Below are positions 1 to 7,585 of a DNA stretch of 64,000 nucleotides, one piece after another. The notes under the pieces are model-generated. The model saw only the letters and a list, made by a program, of their open reading frames with translations, did no database searches and was not told the DNA's origin. The translations under genes and the position numbers were made by a program. Location of the stretch: assembly GCF_029846275.1 (NCBI RefSeq), contig NZ_JARVWS010000004.1:124001-188000 (forward strand), read 5' to 3'. Position 1 is the first letter of the stretch. Every line of letters begins with the position of its first letter. Origin of the DNA: Nocardioides sp. CER19 (GTDB lineage Bacteria; Actinomycetota; Actinomycetes; Propionibacteriales; Nocardioidaceae).

Positions 1-506
1 ACGTCCTCGGCACCGGCGTCGAGGGTGGCCTCGAGGACGGCGTCCTCGTCGACCTCCTTGCCCTCCTGCGACTTCGGGACGACGACGACGCCCTTGCGGT
101 TGAAGAGCCGCGAGACCGAGCCGGGGTCGGCCATGGTGCCGCCGTTGCGGGTCACGGCGGTGCGGACCTCCATCGCGGCGCGGTTCTTGTTGTCGGTGAG
201 GCACTCGACGAGGAGGGCGACGCCCTGCGGCCCGTAGACCTCGTACATGATCGTCGTGTAGTCGACGGCGCCGCCGTCGAGGCCGCCGCCGCGCTTGACC
301 GCGCGGTCGATGTTGTCGTTGGGGACCGACTGCTTCTTGGCCTTCTGGATGGCGTCGTAGAGCGTCGGGTTGCCGGAGGGGTCAGGACCACCCATCTTCG
401 CCGCGATCTCGATGCTCTTGATCAGCTTGGCGAACAGCTTGCCGCGCTTCGCGTCGATGGCGGCCTTCTTGTGCTTCGTGGTCGCCCATTTGGAGTGGCC
501 AGACAT
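1..506 (-). CDS. yebC: YebC/PmpR-family transcriptional regulator (3' end outside window)
   Basis: The protein starts MSGHSKWATTKHKKAAIDAK, the hallmark N-terminus of the YebC/PmpR (TACO1-like) family; about 168 of the usual ~250 residues lie in the window and the C-terminus is cut by the window edge. Family members bind DNA or act on ribosomes at difficult peptide stretches. The ATG at 506 is preceded by GAGGGA with a short spacer, so the start is secure. It follows pdxT by 49 bp on the same strand, matching the pdxS-pdxT-yebC order known from M. tuberculosis and other actinobacteria, so co-transcription is likely. Confidence 0.95.
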   Translation of the reverse strand, partial: MSGHSKWATTKHKKAAIDAKRGKLFAKLIKSIEIAAKMGGPDPSGNPTLYDAIQKAKKQSVPNDNIDRAVKRGGGLDGGAVDYTTIMYEVYGPQGVALLVECLTDNKNRAAMEVRTAVTRNGGTMADPGSVSRLFNRKGVVVVPKSQEGKEVDEDAVLEATLDAGAED

Positions 507-555
507 CAGTCCCTCTTCTTCGTCGGTCGAACGTGGGGATCTTACCGTCGCCCGC

Positions 556-1146
556 TCAGCCGAGCAGATCGAGGAAGAGCCGGTGGATGCGGCCGTCGGT
601 CTCCACCTCGGGGTGGAAGCTGGTCGCCAGCAGCCGCCCCTGCCGTACGGCGACCGGGTGGCCTGCTGCCGTCGCGAGCACCTCGACCCCCGGGCCGGTC
701 TCCTCGACCCACGGCGCCCGGATGAACACGGCGTGCACCGGGTCGGTCAGCCCGTCGAGGGCGAGCTGCTCCTCGAACGAGTCGACCTGGCGCCCGAAGG
801 CGTTGCGCCGCACGGTGATGTCCAGCCCGCCGATCGTCTCCTGGCCGGCGGCCCCGTCGACGATGCGGTCGGCCAGCAGGATCATCCCGGCGCAGGTGCC
901 GAAGGCCGGCATGCCGTCCTTGATCCGGGCGCGCAGCGGCTCGAGCAGGTCGAAGATGCGCGCGAGCTTGGCCATCGTCGTCGACTCGCCGCCGGGGAGG
1001 ATCAAGCCGTCGACCGACTCGAGCTCGGCCGGCCGGCGTACGGCGACCGCCTCGACGCCGAGCGCCGTCAGCGCCGCCAGGTGCTCGCGTACGTCGCCCT
1101 GGAGGGCGAGGACTCCGACCCTCGCTGTGGACAGGCCCGTGCTCAC
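556..1146 (-). CDS. pdxT: Pyridoxal 5'-phosphate synthase glutaminase subunit PdxT
   Basis: 196 residues, class-I glutamine amidotransferase of the DXP-independent vitamin B6 pathway; it releases ammonia from glutamine and passes it to PdxS. Visible: PGGEST at 51-56, nucleophile Cys85 in FGTCAGM, and His178/Glu180 in FHPE, completing the Cys-His-Glu triad. The start is GTG and overlaps the pdxS stop as GTGA (4 bp), implying translational coupling that would favour balanced production of the PdxS-PdxT complex. Length is normal for the family. Confidence 0.97.
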   Translation of the reverse strand: MSTGLSTARVGVLALQGDVREHLAALTALGVEAVAVRRPAELESVDGLILPGGESTTMAKLARIFDLLEPLRARIKDGMPAFGTCAGMILLADRIVDGAAGQETIGGLDITVRRNAFGRQVDSFEEQLALDGLTDPVHAVFIRAPWVEETGPGVEVLATAAGHPVAVRQGRLLATSFHPEVETDGRIHRLFLDLLG

Positions 1147-2051
1147 CAGCCGCGCTCGGCGAGCCGGTGCGGCACGGGGATGTCGTCGACGTTGATGCCG
1201 ACCATGGCCTCGCCCAGCCCGCGGGAGACCTTGGCGACCACGTCGGGGTCGTCGAAGAAGGTCGTCGCCTTGACGATCGCCTCGGCCCGCTGGGCGGGGT
1301 TGCCGGACTTGAAGATGCCGGAGCCGACGAAGACACCCTCGGCGCCCAGCTGCATCATCATCGCGGCGTCGGCGGGGGTGGCGATGCCGCCGGCGGTGAA
1401 CAGCACGACCGGGAGCTTGCCGTCGCGGGCGACCTCGCGGACCAGCTCGTAGGGCGCCTGGAGCTCCTTCGCGGCGACGTAGAGCTCGTCCTCGGTGAGC
1501 GCGCCCAGCCGGCGGATCTCCTTGCGGATCGTCCGCATGTGGGTCACGGCGTTGGACACGTCGCCGGTGCCGGCCTCGCCCTTCGACCGGATCATCGCGG
1601 CGCCCTCGGTGATGCGGCGCAGCGCCTCACCGAGGTTGGTGGCGCCGCACACGAACGGCACGGTGAAGGCCCACTTGTCGATGTGGTTCTCGTAGTCGGC
1701 GGGCGTGAGCACCTCCGACTCGTCGATGTAGTCGACGCCGAGGGACTGCAGCACCTGGGCCTCGGCGAAGTGGCCGATGCGGGCCTTGGCCATGACCGGG
1801 ATCGAGACCGCGGAGATGATCCCGTCGATCATGTCCGGGTCGCTCATCCGGGAGACGCCGCCCTGGGCCCGGATGTCGGCGGGTACCCGCTCGAGCGCCA
1901 TGACGGCGACGGCACCGGCGTCCTCGGCGATCTTCGCCTGGTCGGGCGTCACCACGTCCATGATGACGCCGCCCTTGAGCATCTCGGCCATGCCGCGCTT
2001 CACGCGGGTGGTGCCGGTCGAGGGGGCGGCTGCGGTGTCCTGGAGCTCCAT
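1143..2051 (-). CDS. pdxS: Pyridoxal 5'-phosphate synthase lyase subunit PdxS
   Basis: 302 residues, (beta/alpha)8 synthase making PLP from ribose 5-phosphate, glyceraldehyde 3-phosphate and PdxT-derived ammonia. Family-diagnostic stretches are KRGMAEMLKGGVIMDVV near the N-terminus, PVMAKARIGHF containing the catalytic Lys (about residue 89), the second-Lys segment KGEAGTG, and GSGIFKSGNP near the C-terminal phosphate site. It begins 34 bp after pgsA and overlaps pdxT by 4 bp. Length and motifs are complete. Confidence 0.98.
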   Translation of the reverse strand: MELQDTAAAPSTGTTRVKRGMAEMLKGGVIMDVVTPDQAKIAEDAGAVAVMALERVPADIRAQGGVSRMSDPDMIDGIISAVSIPVMAKARIGHFAEAQVLQSLGVDYIDESEVLTPADYENHIDKWAFTVPFVCGATNLGEALRRITEGAAMIRSKGEAGTGDVSNAVTHMRTIRKEIRRLGALTEDELYVAAKELQAPYELVREVARDGKLPVVLFTAGGIATPADAAMMMQLGAEGVFVGSGIFKSGNPAQRAEAIVKATTFFDDPDVVAKVSRGLGEAMVGINVDDIPVPHRLAERGW

Positions 2052-2085
2052 ACCGGGGATGCTAGTTCTCTTTGCCCCGGGCTCC

Positions 2086-2697
2086 CTACTCGGCCGCGAG
2101 CGCCTGCGTCCGCACGGTCCAGATCCGCTGGCCGACGGTGATCGTGCTGGCGATGGCCAGGGCCCACAGCGCGACGTACATGAGGATCGGCGCGTCGAAG
2201 ATCGCGCCCAGGCCGGTCATCACGAGGATGGCCACGAGCCGGTCGGCCCGCTCCGCGATCCCGACCTTCGCATCGAAGCCGAGGCTCTCGGCCCGGGCCC
2301 GGGCGTAGGACGTGACCGCTCCCATGACGAGGCAGATCAGGGAGATCCACAGGTAGAGCCGGTTGTCGCCGGTGCCCGCGAAGTAGAGCGCCAGGCCGCT
2401 GAAGATCGCGGCGTCGCCGATCCGGTCGAGCGTCGAGTCCAGGAAGGCGCCGAAGGACGAGCTGCGGCCGGTCTTGCGGGCCATCGCGCCGTCGATCATG
2501 TCGCTGAAGACGAAGCAGGTGATGAAGATGACGCCCGCCAGCAGGTGCCCCCGCGGGAAGAACGCGAGGGCTCCGACGCAGACCCCGATCGTGCCGACCA
2601 GCGTCACGACGTCGGGGCTGACCTTCAGCCGGATGAGGAGGTTGACGACCGGCGCGAGGATGACGCCCGTCCAGAACGCCTTGAATCTGTCCAACAT
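2086..2697 (-). CDS. pgsA: CDP-alcohol phosphatidyltransferase, probable phosphatidylinositol phosphate synthase (PgsA1-like)
   Basis: 203 residues with several membrane helices. The CDP-alcohol phosphotransferase signature is complete: Asp66, Asp69-Gly70, Ala73-Arg74, Gly83, Asp87 and Asp91. The family joins CDP-diacylglycerol to an alcohol; in actinobacteria the PgsA1 branch uses inositol 1-phosphate to make phosphatidylinositol phosphate, the base of phosphatidylinositol mannosides. The adjacent HIT gene and inositol-monophosphatase-family gene match the M. tuberculosis pgsA1 neighbourhood and support inositol as the acceptor over glycerol phosphate, but specificity is inferred. Confidence 0.93.
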   Translation of the reverse strand: MLDRFKAFWTGVILAPVVNLLIRLKVSPDVVTLVGTIGVCVGALAFFPRGHLLAGVIFITCFVFSDMIDGAMARKTGRSSSFGAFLDSTLDRIGDAAIFSGLALYFAGTGDNRLYLWISLICLVMGAVTSYARARAESLGFDAKVGIAERADRLVAILVMTGLGAIFDAPILMYVALWALAIASTITVGQRIWTVRTQALAAE

Positions 2698-2726
2698 GGT
2701 GGCGTCAGGCTATCCGGCCCGACCGG

Positions 2727-3491
2727 TCAGGACTCGAGCGCCGCGCAGATCGCGTCGACGGCCGTCGGCGCGCCGGTCACCGACCACTCCACCCCCGCGG
2801 CCGTCGTACGACGATGAGCGCCGCCGGCCCCGAGCACGAGCGCTGCCCCGGGCAGGCGGTCCCACGGCGGCACGGAGTGCTGGCACGAGACGTGCAGCTG
2901 CCCCTGGGCGACGGCGGTGAGGTCCATCGAGCCGGACCCGAGCATCCGCACGGTGGCGGCGCCTCGCACGACGCGCCCGAACGCCTCGCCGACGGCGTCA
3001 CCGTAGAACGGCGGGTGCAGGTAGGTCGTCAGGCACGACTCGTCCAGCGGCCGGTCCTCGAGCTTCGGCAGCGGTCGGCCGTTGCGGGTCGTGGGCAGGT
3101 CGGGCCCGCCGACGAACAGCACGTCGTCGTGCGGGTGGTAGACGGCTCCGAGCACGAGCTCGTCGCCGTCGGTCAGCGCCAGCGCCGAGCACCACCAGGT
3201 CAGCCCGTTGACGAAGTTGTAGGTGCCGTCGACCGGGTCGATCACCCACGTACGACCGGTACTGCCGTCTTGCGCCGACCCCTCCTCGCCGAGTACGCCG
3301 TCGTCGGGCCGCTCCAGCGTCAGCCGGTCGACCACCAGCGCCTCCGCCGCGCGGTCGGCGGCCGTGACGACGTCGGAGATCGATGTCTTGGTCTCGGCGT
3401 CGATGCCGCCGGCGCGCATGCGCAGCGCCAGGTTGCCCGCACCGCGGACCAGCTCACCGGCCAGCCGGGCGTCGTCTGCGAGGTCGCTCAC
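2727..3491 (-). CDS. Inositol monophosphatase-family phosphatase
   Basis: 254 residues of the FIG/IMPase superfamily, Mg-dependent and Li-sensitive phosphatases. The first metal-site motif GEE is at 68-70, DPVDGT at 85-90 carries the core Asp residues, and the C-terminal WDxxxG motif appears as WDRLPG. Substrate could be inositol 1-phosphate, histidinol phosphate or PAP; position beside pgsA favours inositol phosphate. I chose the GTG at 3491 because it overlaps the HIT stop as GTGA with a GAGG about 10 bases upstream; an in-frame ATG at 3500 has its GAGG only one base away and is less likely. Confidence 0.9.
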   Translation of the reverse strand: MSDLADDARLAGELVRGAGNLALRMRAGGIDAETKTSISDVVTAADRAAEALVVDRLTLERPDDGVLGEEGSAQDGSTGRTWVIDPVDGTYNFVNGLTWWCSALALTDGDELVLGAVYHPHDDVLFVGGPDLPTTRNGRPLPKLEDRPLDESCLTTYLHPPFYGDAVGEAFGRVVRGAATVRMLGSGSMDLTAVAQGQLHVSCQHSVPPWDRLPGAALVLGAGGAHRRTTAAGVEWSVTGAPTAVDAICAALES

Positions 3492-4033
3492 GCCGACCAT
3501 GCCTCGGCGAGGAGCGTCCGCGTGTCGGCCAGCAGCTCCGGCAGCGTCTTGGTGCGGCCGATGATCGGCATGAAGTTCTGGTCGCCGACCCAGCGCGGCA
3601 CGACGTGCTGGTGGAGGTGGGCGACGATCCCGGCGCCGCCGGCGGCGCCCTGGTTCATGCCGATGTTGAAGCCCGGCGCGCCGGACACCGACCGGATGAC
3701 CCGTACGGCCTGCTTGGTGAGCGCGGCCATCTCGGCCGCCTCCTCGTCGGTGGTCTCGACGTACTCGGCCACGTGGCGGTAGGGACAGACCATCAGGTGC
3801 CCGGCCGAGTAGGGGTAGAGGTTGAGCACGACGTAGGCCAGCTCGCCGCGGTGGACGACCAGCCCCTCGTCGTCGTCCAGCGACGGGGCCCGGCAGAACG
3901 GGCACTCCTCGGCGGACGCGTCGGTCGGCTTGCTCTGCCCGCGGATGTAGGCCATCCGATAAGGCGTCCAGAGCCGCTCGAGGGCGTCCGGCTCGCCGAC
4001 GCCGTCCTGGTGGAGCGTTGGCGCGTCGCTCAC
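3488..4033 (-). CDS. HIT-family nucleotide hydrolase/phosphorylase (Ap4A-type)
   Basis: 181 residues. The histidine triad is HLHQHVV, with His139, His141 and His143, preceded by the substrate-loop segment GMNQGAAGGAG. An N-terminal pair of cysteines (ECPFC at 44-48) resembles the zinc-binding extension of actinobacterial HIT proteins. The M. tuberculosis homologue next to pgsA1 is a diadenosine tetraphosphate phosphorylase, so an Ap4A-degrading role is likely. The start is GTG, overlapping the TetR stop as GTGA; the stop overlaps the phosphatase start likewise, so the gene sits inside a translationally coupled chain. Confidence 0.93.
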   Translation of the reverse strand: MSDAPTLHQDGVGEPDALERLWTPYRMAYIRGQSKPTDASAEECPFCRAPSLDDDEGLVVHRGELAYVVLNLYPYSAGHLMVCPYRHVAEYVETTDEEAAEMAALTKQAVRVIRSVSGAPGFNIGMNQGAAGGAGIVAHLHQHVVPRWVGDQNFMPIIGRTKTLPELLADTRTLLAEAWSA

Positions 4034-4779
4034 TGGGTGCTGATCTCCAGCAGCCCGGCGACGACGCTTCCGGCGATCTCCTCGACCGTGCGGTCCGGGT
4101 CGATCTGGACGCCGAAGCGGCGGGCGTGGCCGTCGATCCCGAACCAGACGGTCTGGCTTACCAAGCGAATGAGGGCCTCCGGGCTGAGAGTGGGGTCCGG
4201 GTGGTTGAGCCACCGGCGGACCGACGAGAACACCGCTCCCACGATGCCATAGGCCAGCGGGTCCAAGGACGCCCGGTCCTCGTCGGAGAGCTCACCGCCG
4301 AGCGCCACGGCCCCGAGGTGGACCACCTGCGCGATCTGCCCGGCCAGCCGCTCGAGCCCCTGCTCGAGCGGGCCGCTGCCGCCCTCCTGGCGTCCTCCGC
4401 CGTGCGCGACGTCGTGGTCGGCGAGCGAGTGGAGCGCCGGGTGGGCCACCGCCCAGTGCACGTAGGTGCCGACGACCCGCTCGACGATCTCCGGCACGGT
4501 GCCGTCGAGGGTGATCTGCGGCAGGAGCTCGGCCCAGAAGCCGTCGAGGACCTTGGTCTGCACCGCCCGGTCCAGGTCGGCCCGGTCCTCGAAGTGCCGG
4601 TAGACGACGGTGCGGCTCAGCCCGGCACGCTGGGCGATCTGCTGCACGTGGACCTCGGCGCCCGGGCCGCTCTCCTCCACGACGGCGATCGCGGCGTCGA
4701 TGATCTGCTGACGCCGCTCCTCCTTGTGCTGGTCCCAGCGCGCCTGCCGACCGTCGCGGGCACCGGTCGGGGTCGTCAC
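4030..4779 (-). CDS. TetR-family transcriptional regulator
   Basis: 249 residues with an N-terminal TetR helix-turn-helix (about 25-70; recognition segment GLSRTVVYRHF) and an all-alpha ligand-binding part with little obvious similarity elsewhere. It is the third gene of the AurF / ferredoxin-reductase / TetR set and overlaps the reductase stop as GTGA, so it is probably the local repressor of the oxygenase promoter at 7510-7553. Ligand unknown; lipid or acyl ligands are common for regulators next to diiron oxygenases and desaturases (inference). Confidence 0.92.
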   Translation of the reverse strand: MTTPTGARDGRQARWDQHKEERRQQIIDAAIAVVEESGPGAEVHVQQIAQRAGLSRTVVYRHFEDRADLDRAVQTKVLDGFWAELLPQITLDGTVPEIVERVVGTYVHWAVAHPALHSLADHDVAHGGGRQEGGSGPLEQGLERLAGQIAQVVHLGAVALGGELSDEDRASLDPLAYGIVGAVFSSVRRWLNHPDPTLSPEALIRLVSQTVWFGIDGHARRFGVQIDPDRTVEEIAGSVVAGLLEISTQ

Positions 4780-6422
4780 GACCGGACCCTCGGCCTCGGC
4801 CGGCGACCCTGTGCGTGCGCGACACGCAGCATCTCGTCGATGTCCACGATCTTCACCCTAGGGCGTCCGTGCTCGGCACCGCGACGGCGCTCCTCGCGTT
4901 CGATCGCCTGCCAGCCGGCCAGATCGACCATCGCGGGCTGGCGGCGGCGTACGAGCGCGGCGACCGAGGCCGCGTCCCCGGTCGGCTCGGGGCACGCGCC
5001 GGCGTCCAGGTCGTCGAGCAGCCGCTCGACCGTCTCCTGGGAGTCGGTCTTGTTGGTGCCGATGAAGCCGTTGGGACCGCGTTTGACCCAGCCCGACACG
5101 TAGACACCGGGGCGCACCCGGCCCTGGTCGTTGGGCACGATCCCCCGTCGGGCGTCGTAGGGGAGATCGGCCACGGGGAGGCCGTGGTAGCCGACCGCAC
5201 GCAGCAGCAGCCCCGTCTCGAGCACCTCGGTCTCCCCCGCCGCGACCGCCCGCGTCGCCCCGCGCTCGTCGGCCTCGAGCCGGTTGCGCGCGATCTCCAC
5301 GCCGGTCACGCGGTCGTCGCCCACGACGCCGACGGGCGAGGCGAGGAACCGCAGCACGACGGTGCGCTTCGCCGGGTCGACCGAGCGGCCGGCCATCTCG
5401 CGCAGCAGCCGCTCCTTGGTGCCCGTGCCCTCGATCGGCAGGCCGCCCGTGTCGACCACGACGTTGATCCCCCGGTGGCCGGCGAGCCCGACGAGCTCGG
5501 GCACGGTGAAGGCCGCCTCCGCCGGGCCGCGGCGGCCGAGGACGACGACCTCGCGGATCCGGCTGCGGCGCAGCTGCTCCAGCGGCAGCGTCGAGATGTC
5601 GGTGGCGTCGAGGAGTGCGGGATCCTCCGCGAGGACGCGTGCGACGTCGAGCGCCACGTTGCCGTTGCCGACGACGACGGCGCGCTCGGTGTCGAGCGGG
5701 ACGGCCAGGTCCTGCTTGTCGGGATGGCCGTTGTACCAGGCCACGAAGTCCGTCGCGGAGAGCGACCCGGGCAGCTCCTCCCCCGGCACCCCGAGCGGCC
5801 GGTCGGACGCGGCGCCCACCGTGTAGACGATCGCGTGGTAGTGCTCGGCGAGCTCCGCGTGGGAGACGTCCTTGCCGACCTCGACCCCGAGGAAGTAGCG
5901 GAACCCGGGCTGCCGCTCGATCTCCTTGAAGAGCTTCTGCACCTGCTTGGTGTGCGGGTGGTCGGGTGCCACCCCGAAGCGCACCAGCCCGTACGGCGTG
6001 GGCAACCGGTCGTAGACGTCGACGGTGACCTCGGGGTGGGTCAGCAGCTCGTCGGCGGCGTAGAGCCCCGCCGGACCTGCGCCGACGACGGCGACCCGGA
6101 ACGGCCCCTCACGGGTGAGCCGGCGCTGCTCGGGCACCTGCGCGATCGCGGCGCGGTCGCCGTGCGGGAACACCTCGAAGTACTCGGCGTTGAGGGCCAG
6201 GAACGGCTGCTGGGCCGGCGTCAGCGTGGTGTGCGGGACGATCGCGTCGGCCGGGCACGCGGTGGTGCAGGCGCCGCAGTCGACGCAGGTGCTCGCGTCG
6301 ACGTACAGCATCTCGGCCTCGGCGAAGCCGGGCTCCCCCGGCGCGGGGTGGATGCAGTTGACGGGGCATGCGATGACGCACGAGCCGTCCGAGCAACAGG
6401 ACTGGATGACGACGTGGGGCAC
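4776..6422 (-). CDS. Ferredoxin / ferredoxin-NADP reductase fusion (FprB-like)
   Basis: 548 residues. Residues 1-65 form a bacterial-type ferredoxin with cysteines at 9, 10, 15, 19, 23 and at 46, 49, 52, 56, enough for a [4Fe-4S]/[3Fe-4S] cluster pair. Residues ~105-480 are an adrenodoxin-reductase-type flavoprotein: FAD dinucleotide motif GAGPAG at 114-119, a TPYGLVRFGVAPDHP segment, and an NADP Rossmann motif VVGNGNVALD near 257. C-terminal GWVKRGPNGFIGTNK is typical of FprA/FprB. It would carry electrons from NADPH through its own ferredoxin, most plausibly to the AurF-like oxygenase 40 bp upstream. GTG start. Confidence 0.95.
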   Translation of the reverse strand: MPHVVIQSCCSDGSCVIACPVNCIHPAPGEPGFAEAEMLYVDASTCVDCGACTTACPADAIVPHTTLTPAQQPFLALNAEYFEVFPHGDRAAIAQVPEQRRLTREGPFRVAVVGAGPAGLYAADELLTHPEVTVDVYDRLPTPYGLVRFGVAPDHPHTKQVQKLFKEIERQPGFRYFLGVEVGKDVSHAELAEHYHAIVYTVGAASDRPLGVPGEELPGSLSATDFVAWYNGHPDKQDLAVPLDTERAVVVGNGNVALDVARVLAEDPALLDATDISTLPLEQLRRSRIREVVVLGRRGPAEAAFTVPELVGLAGHRGINVVVDTGGLPIEGTGTKERLLREMAGRSVDPAKRTVVLRFLASPVGVVGDDRVTGVEIARNRLEADERGATRAVAAGETEVLETGLLLRAVGYHGLPVADLPYDARRGIVPNDQGRVRPGVYVSGWVKRGPNGFIGTNKTDSQETVERLLDDLDAGACPEPTGDAASVAALVRRRQPAMVDLAGWQAIEREERRRGAEHGRPRVKIVDIDEMLRVAHAQGRRPRPRVRS

Positions 6423-6458
6423 GGGACGGCTATCTGGGCGAGCGGATCGCGGGCCGGG

Positions 6459-7463
6459 TCAGTGCGAGGCCGCCGACGGCTGCCCGCGGAAGCGAGCAGG
6501 ACGGCCGTCGATGCGCATGGCCTTCCAGATGAGCTTCGTGACGGGGTTCCGCAGCCCGAGCTCGTCCGCGAGCATCCGGACGTCGCTGAACATGTCGCGC
6601 AGTGTCTTGCGGGAGTCCGCGGAGCTCCACCAGATCTCCTTGGCCACGTCGTCCGGGATGCCCATGTCACGCCGTGCCCGCTTGCTCGGCACCATGATCA
6701 CGTCGCAGAGCCACCTCATGATGACCGGGTAGAGCACCGCCAGGAGCTGCTTGCGGATCGGCCCGAGCTCGGGCACGTGGTGCTCGAGGTACTGGTGCGC
6801 GAAGCCGATGTGGCGGGCCTCCTCGGCGATGTGGATCTGCATGATGCGGTCGATGAGGGGGTGGCTGCCGCCCGCGCGCATGACCGCCTTCTGCAGGTGG
6901 TCGATCGGCTCCTCGCCGGCGAGGATGCCCACGAAGAACGCCTCGGGGAAGAACCCGCCGGCCGCCGAGAGCACCGGGATGAGCAGCTTGAAGGCGGTCG
7001 GGGCGCCGGCGACACCGGGGCACACCCGGTTGACGCCCTCCTGGAACATCTGGGTGTGGTGGGTCTCCTCCGTCACCTCGTGGGTGGCGTAGCGGAACTC
7101 CGGGTTGTCGTCCTCCATCCAGATCAGCCGCTGCATCACGCCGCCGATCAGGAGCTGCTCGAACTGCCGGCCCACCTTCGCGATCTGCGCGTAGCGGTAC
7201 ATCCCGATCTCGATCTGCCGCTCCTGCGGGAGCGACTTGTACCAGGGATGGCGCCCGACCTCGTCGGCGTCGCCGAGGATGAACCGCTCGTCACCGTCGC
7301 GAACCGCCAGCTCCGGCGAGTCCCACGCGATGTCCTTGAACGCGTCGAAGTGCTGGTCGACCGACGCCTGGGACAGCGTCCGCAGGGTGTCGTGGTAGTG
7401 CTGCCTGCCCTGCGGGACGTGCTTGCCGGCGTGGGTCTGCTTCTCCTGCTCGACCGCAGTCAT
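6459..7463 (-). CDS. AurF-like diiron oxygenase
   Basis: 334 residues matching the AurF/para-aminobenzoate N-oxygenase family, ferritin-like helical bundles with a mu-oxo diiron centre. Candidate metal ligands: Glu102, the EETHH segment at 132-136, and EEARH at 214-218. Characterised members oxidise arylamines; many actinobacterial relatives are unassigned and may act on fatty acyl groups. I chose ATG 7463, which has GAGAGG eight bases upstream; an in-frame GTG at 7472 overlaps that GAGAGG. It heads the run with the ferredoxin-reductase fusion and TetR gene, giving a self-contained oxygenase plus electron supply plus regulator. Confidence 0.9.
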   Translation of the reverse strand: MTAVEQEKQTHAGKHVPQGRQHYHDTLRTLSQASVDQHFDAFKDIAWDSPELAVRDGDERFILGDADEVGRHPWYKSLPQERQIEIGMYRYAQIAKVGRQFEQLLIGGVMQRLIWMEDDNPEFRYATHEVTEETHHTQMFQEGVNRVCPGVAGAPTAFKLLIPVLSAAGGFFPEAFFVGILAGEEPIDHLQKAVMRAGGSHPLIDRIMQIHIAEEARHIGFAHQYLEHHVPELGPIRKQLLAVLYPVIMRWLCDVIMVPSKRARRDMGIPDDVAKEIWWSSADSRKTLRDMFSDVRMLADELGLRNPVTKLIWKAMRIDGRPARFRGQPSAASH

Positions 7464-7509
7464 GTCGCTCACCTCTCGTCGTGGAACGCAAGGACCACTC
7501 AGAGGTTAG

Positions 7510-7553
7510 TGCGACAGGCGTCGCAGATACAAGGGTTACCGCGACACGGTGTC
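7510..7553 (-). promoter_or_regulatory. Tandem TetR-type operators in the AurF promoter
   Basis: Two related dyads lie just upstream of the oxygenase: TGCGAC-aggc-GTCGCA at 7510-7525 and a second GCGACAC/GTGTC dyad centred on 7548. Read on the minus strand, TTGTAT and TAACCT separated by 18 bases make a plausible -35/-10 pair with the first dyad between them. Position and symmetry fit repression by the TetR protein encoded two genes downstream; this pairing is inferred. Confidence 0.6.
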
Positions 7554-7585
7554 ACATTCAGATACGGCCGCGCCGGCCGTCACGC

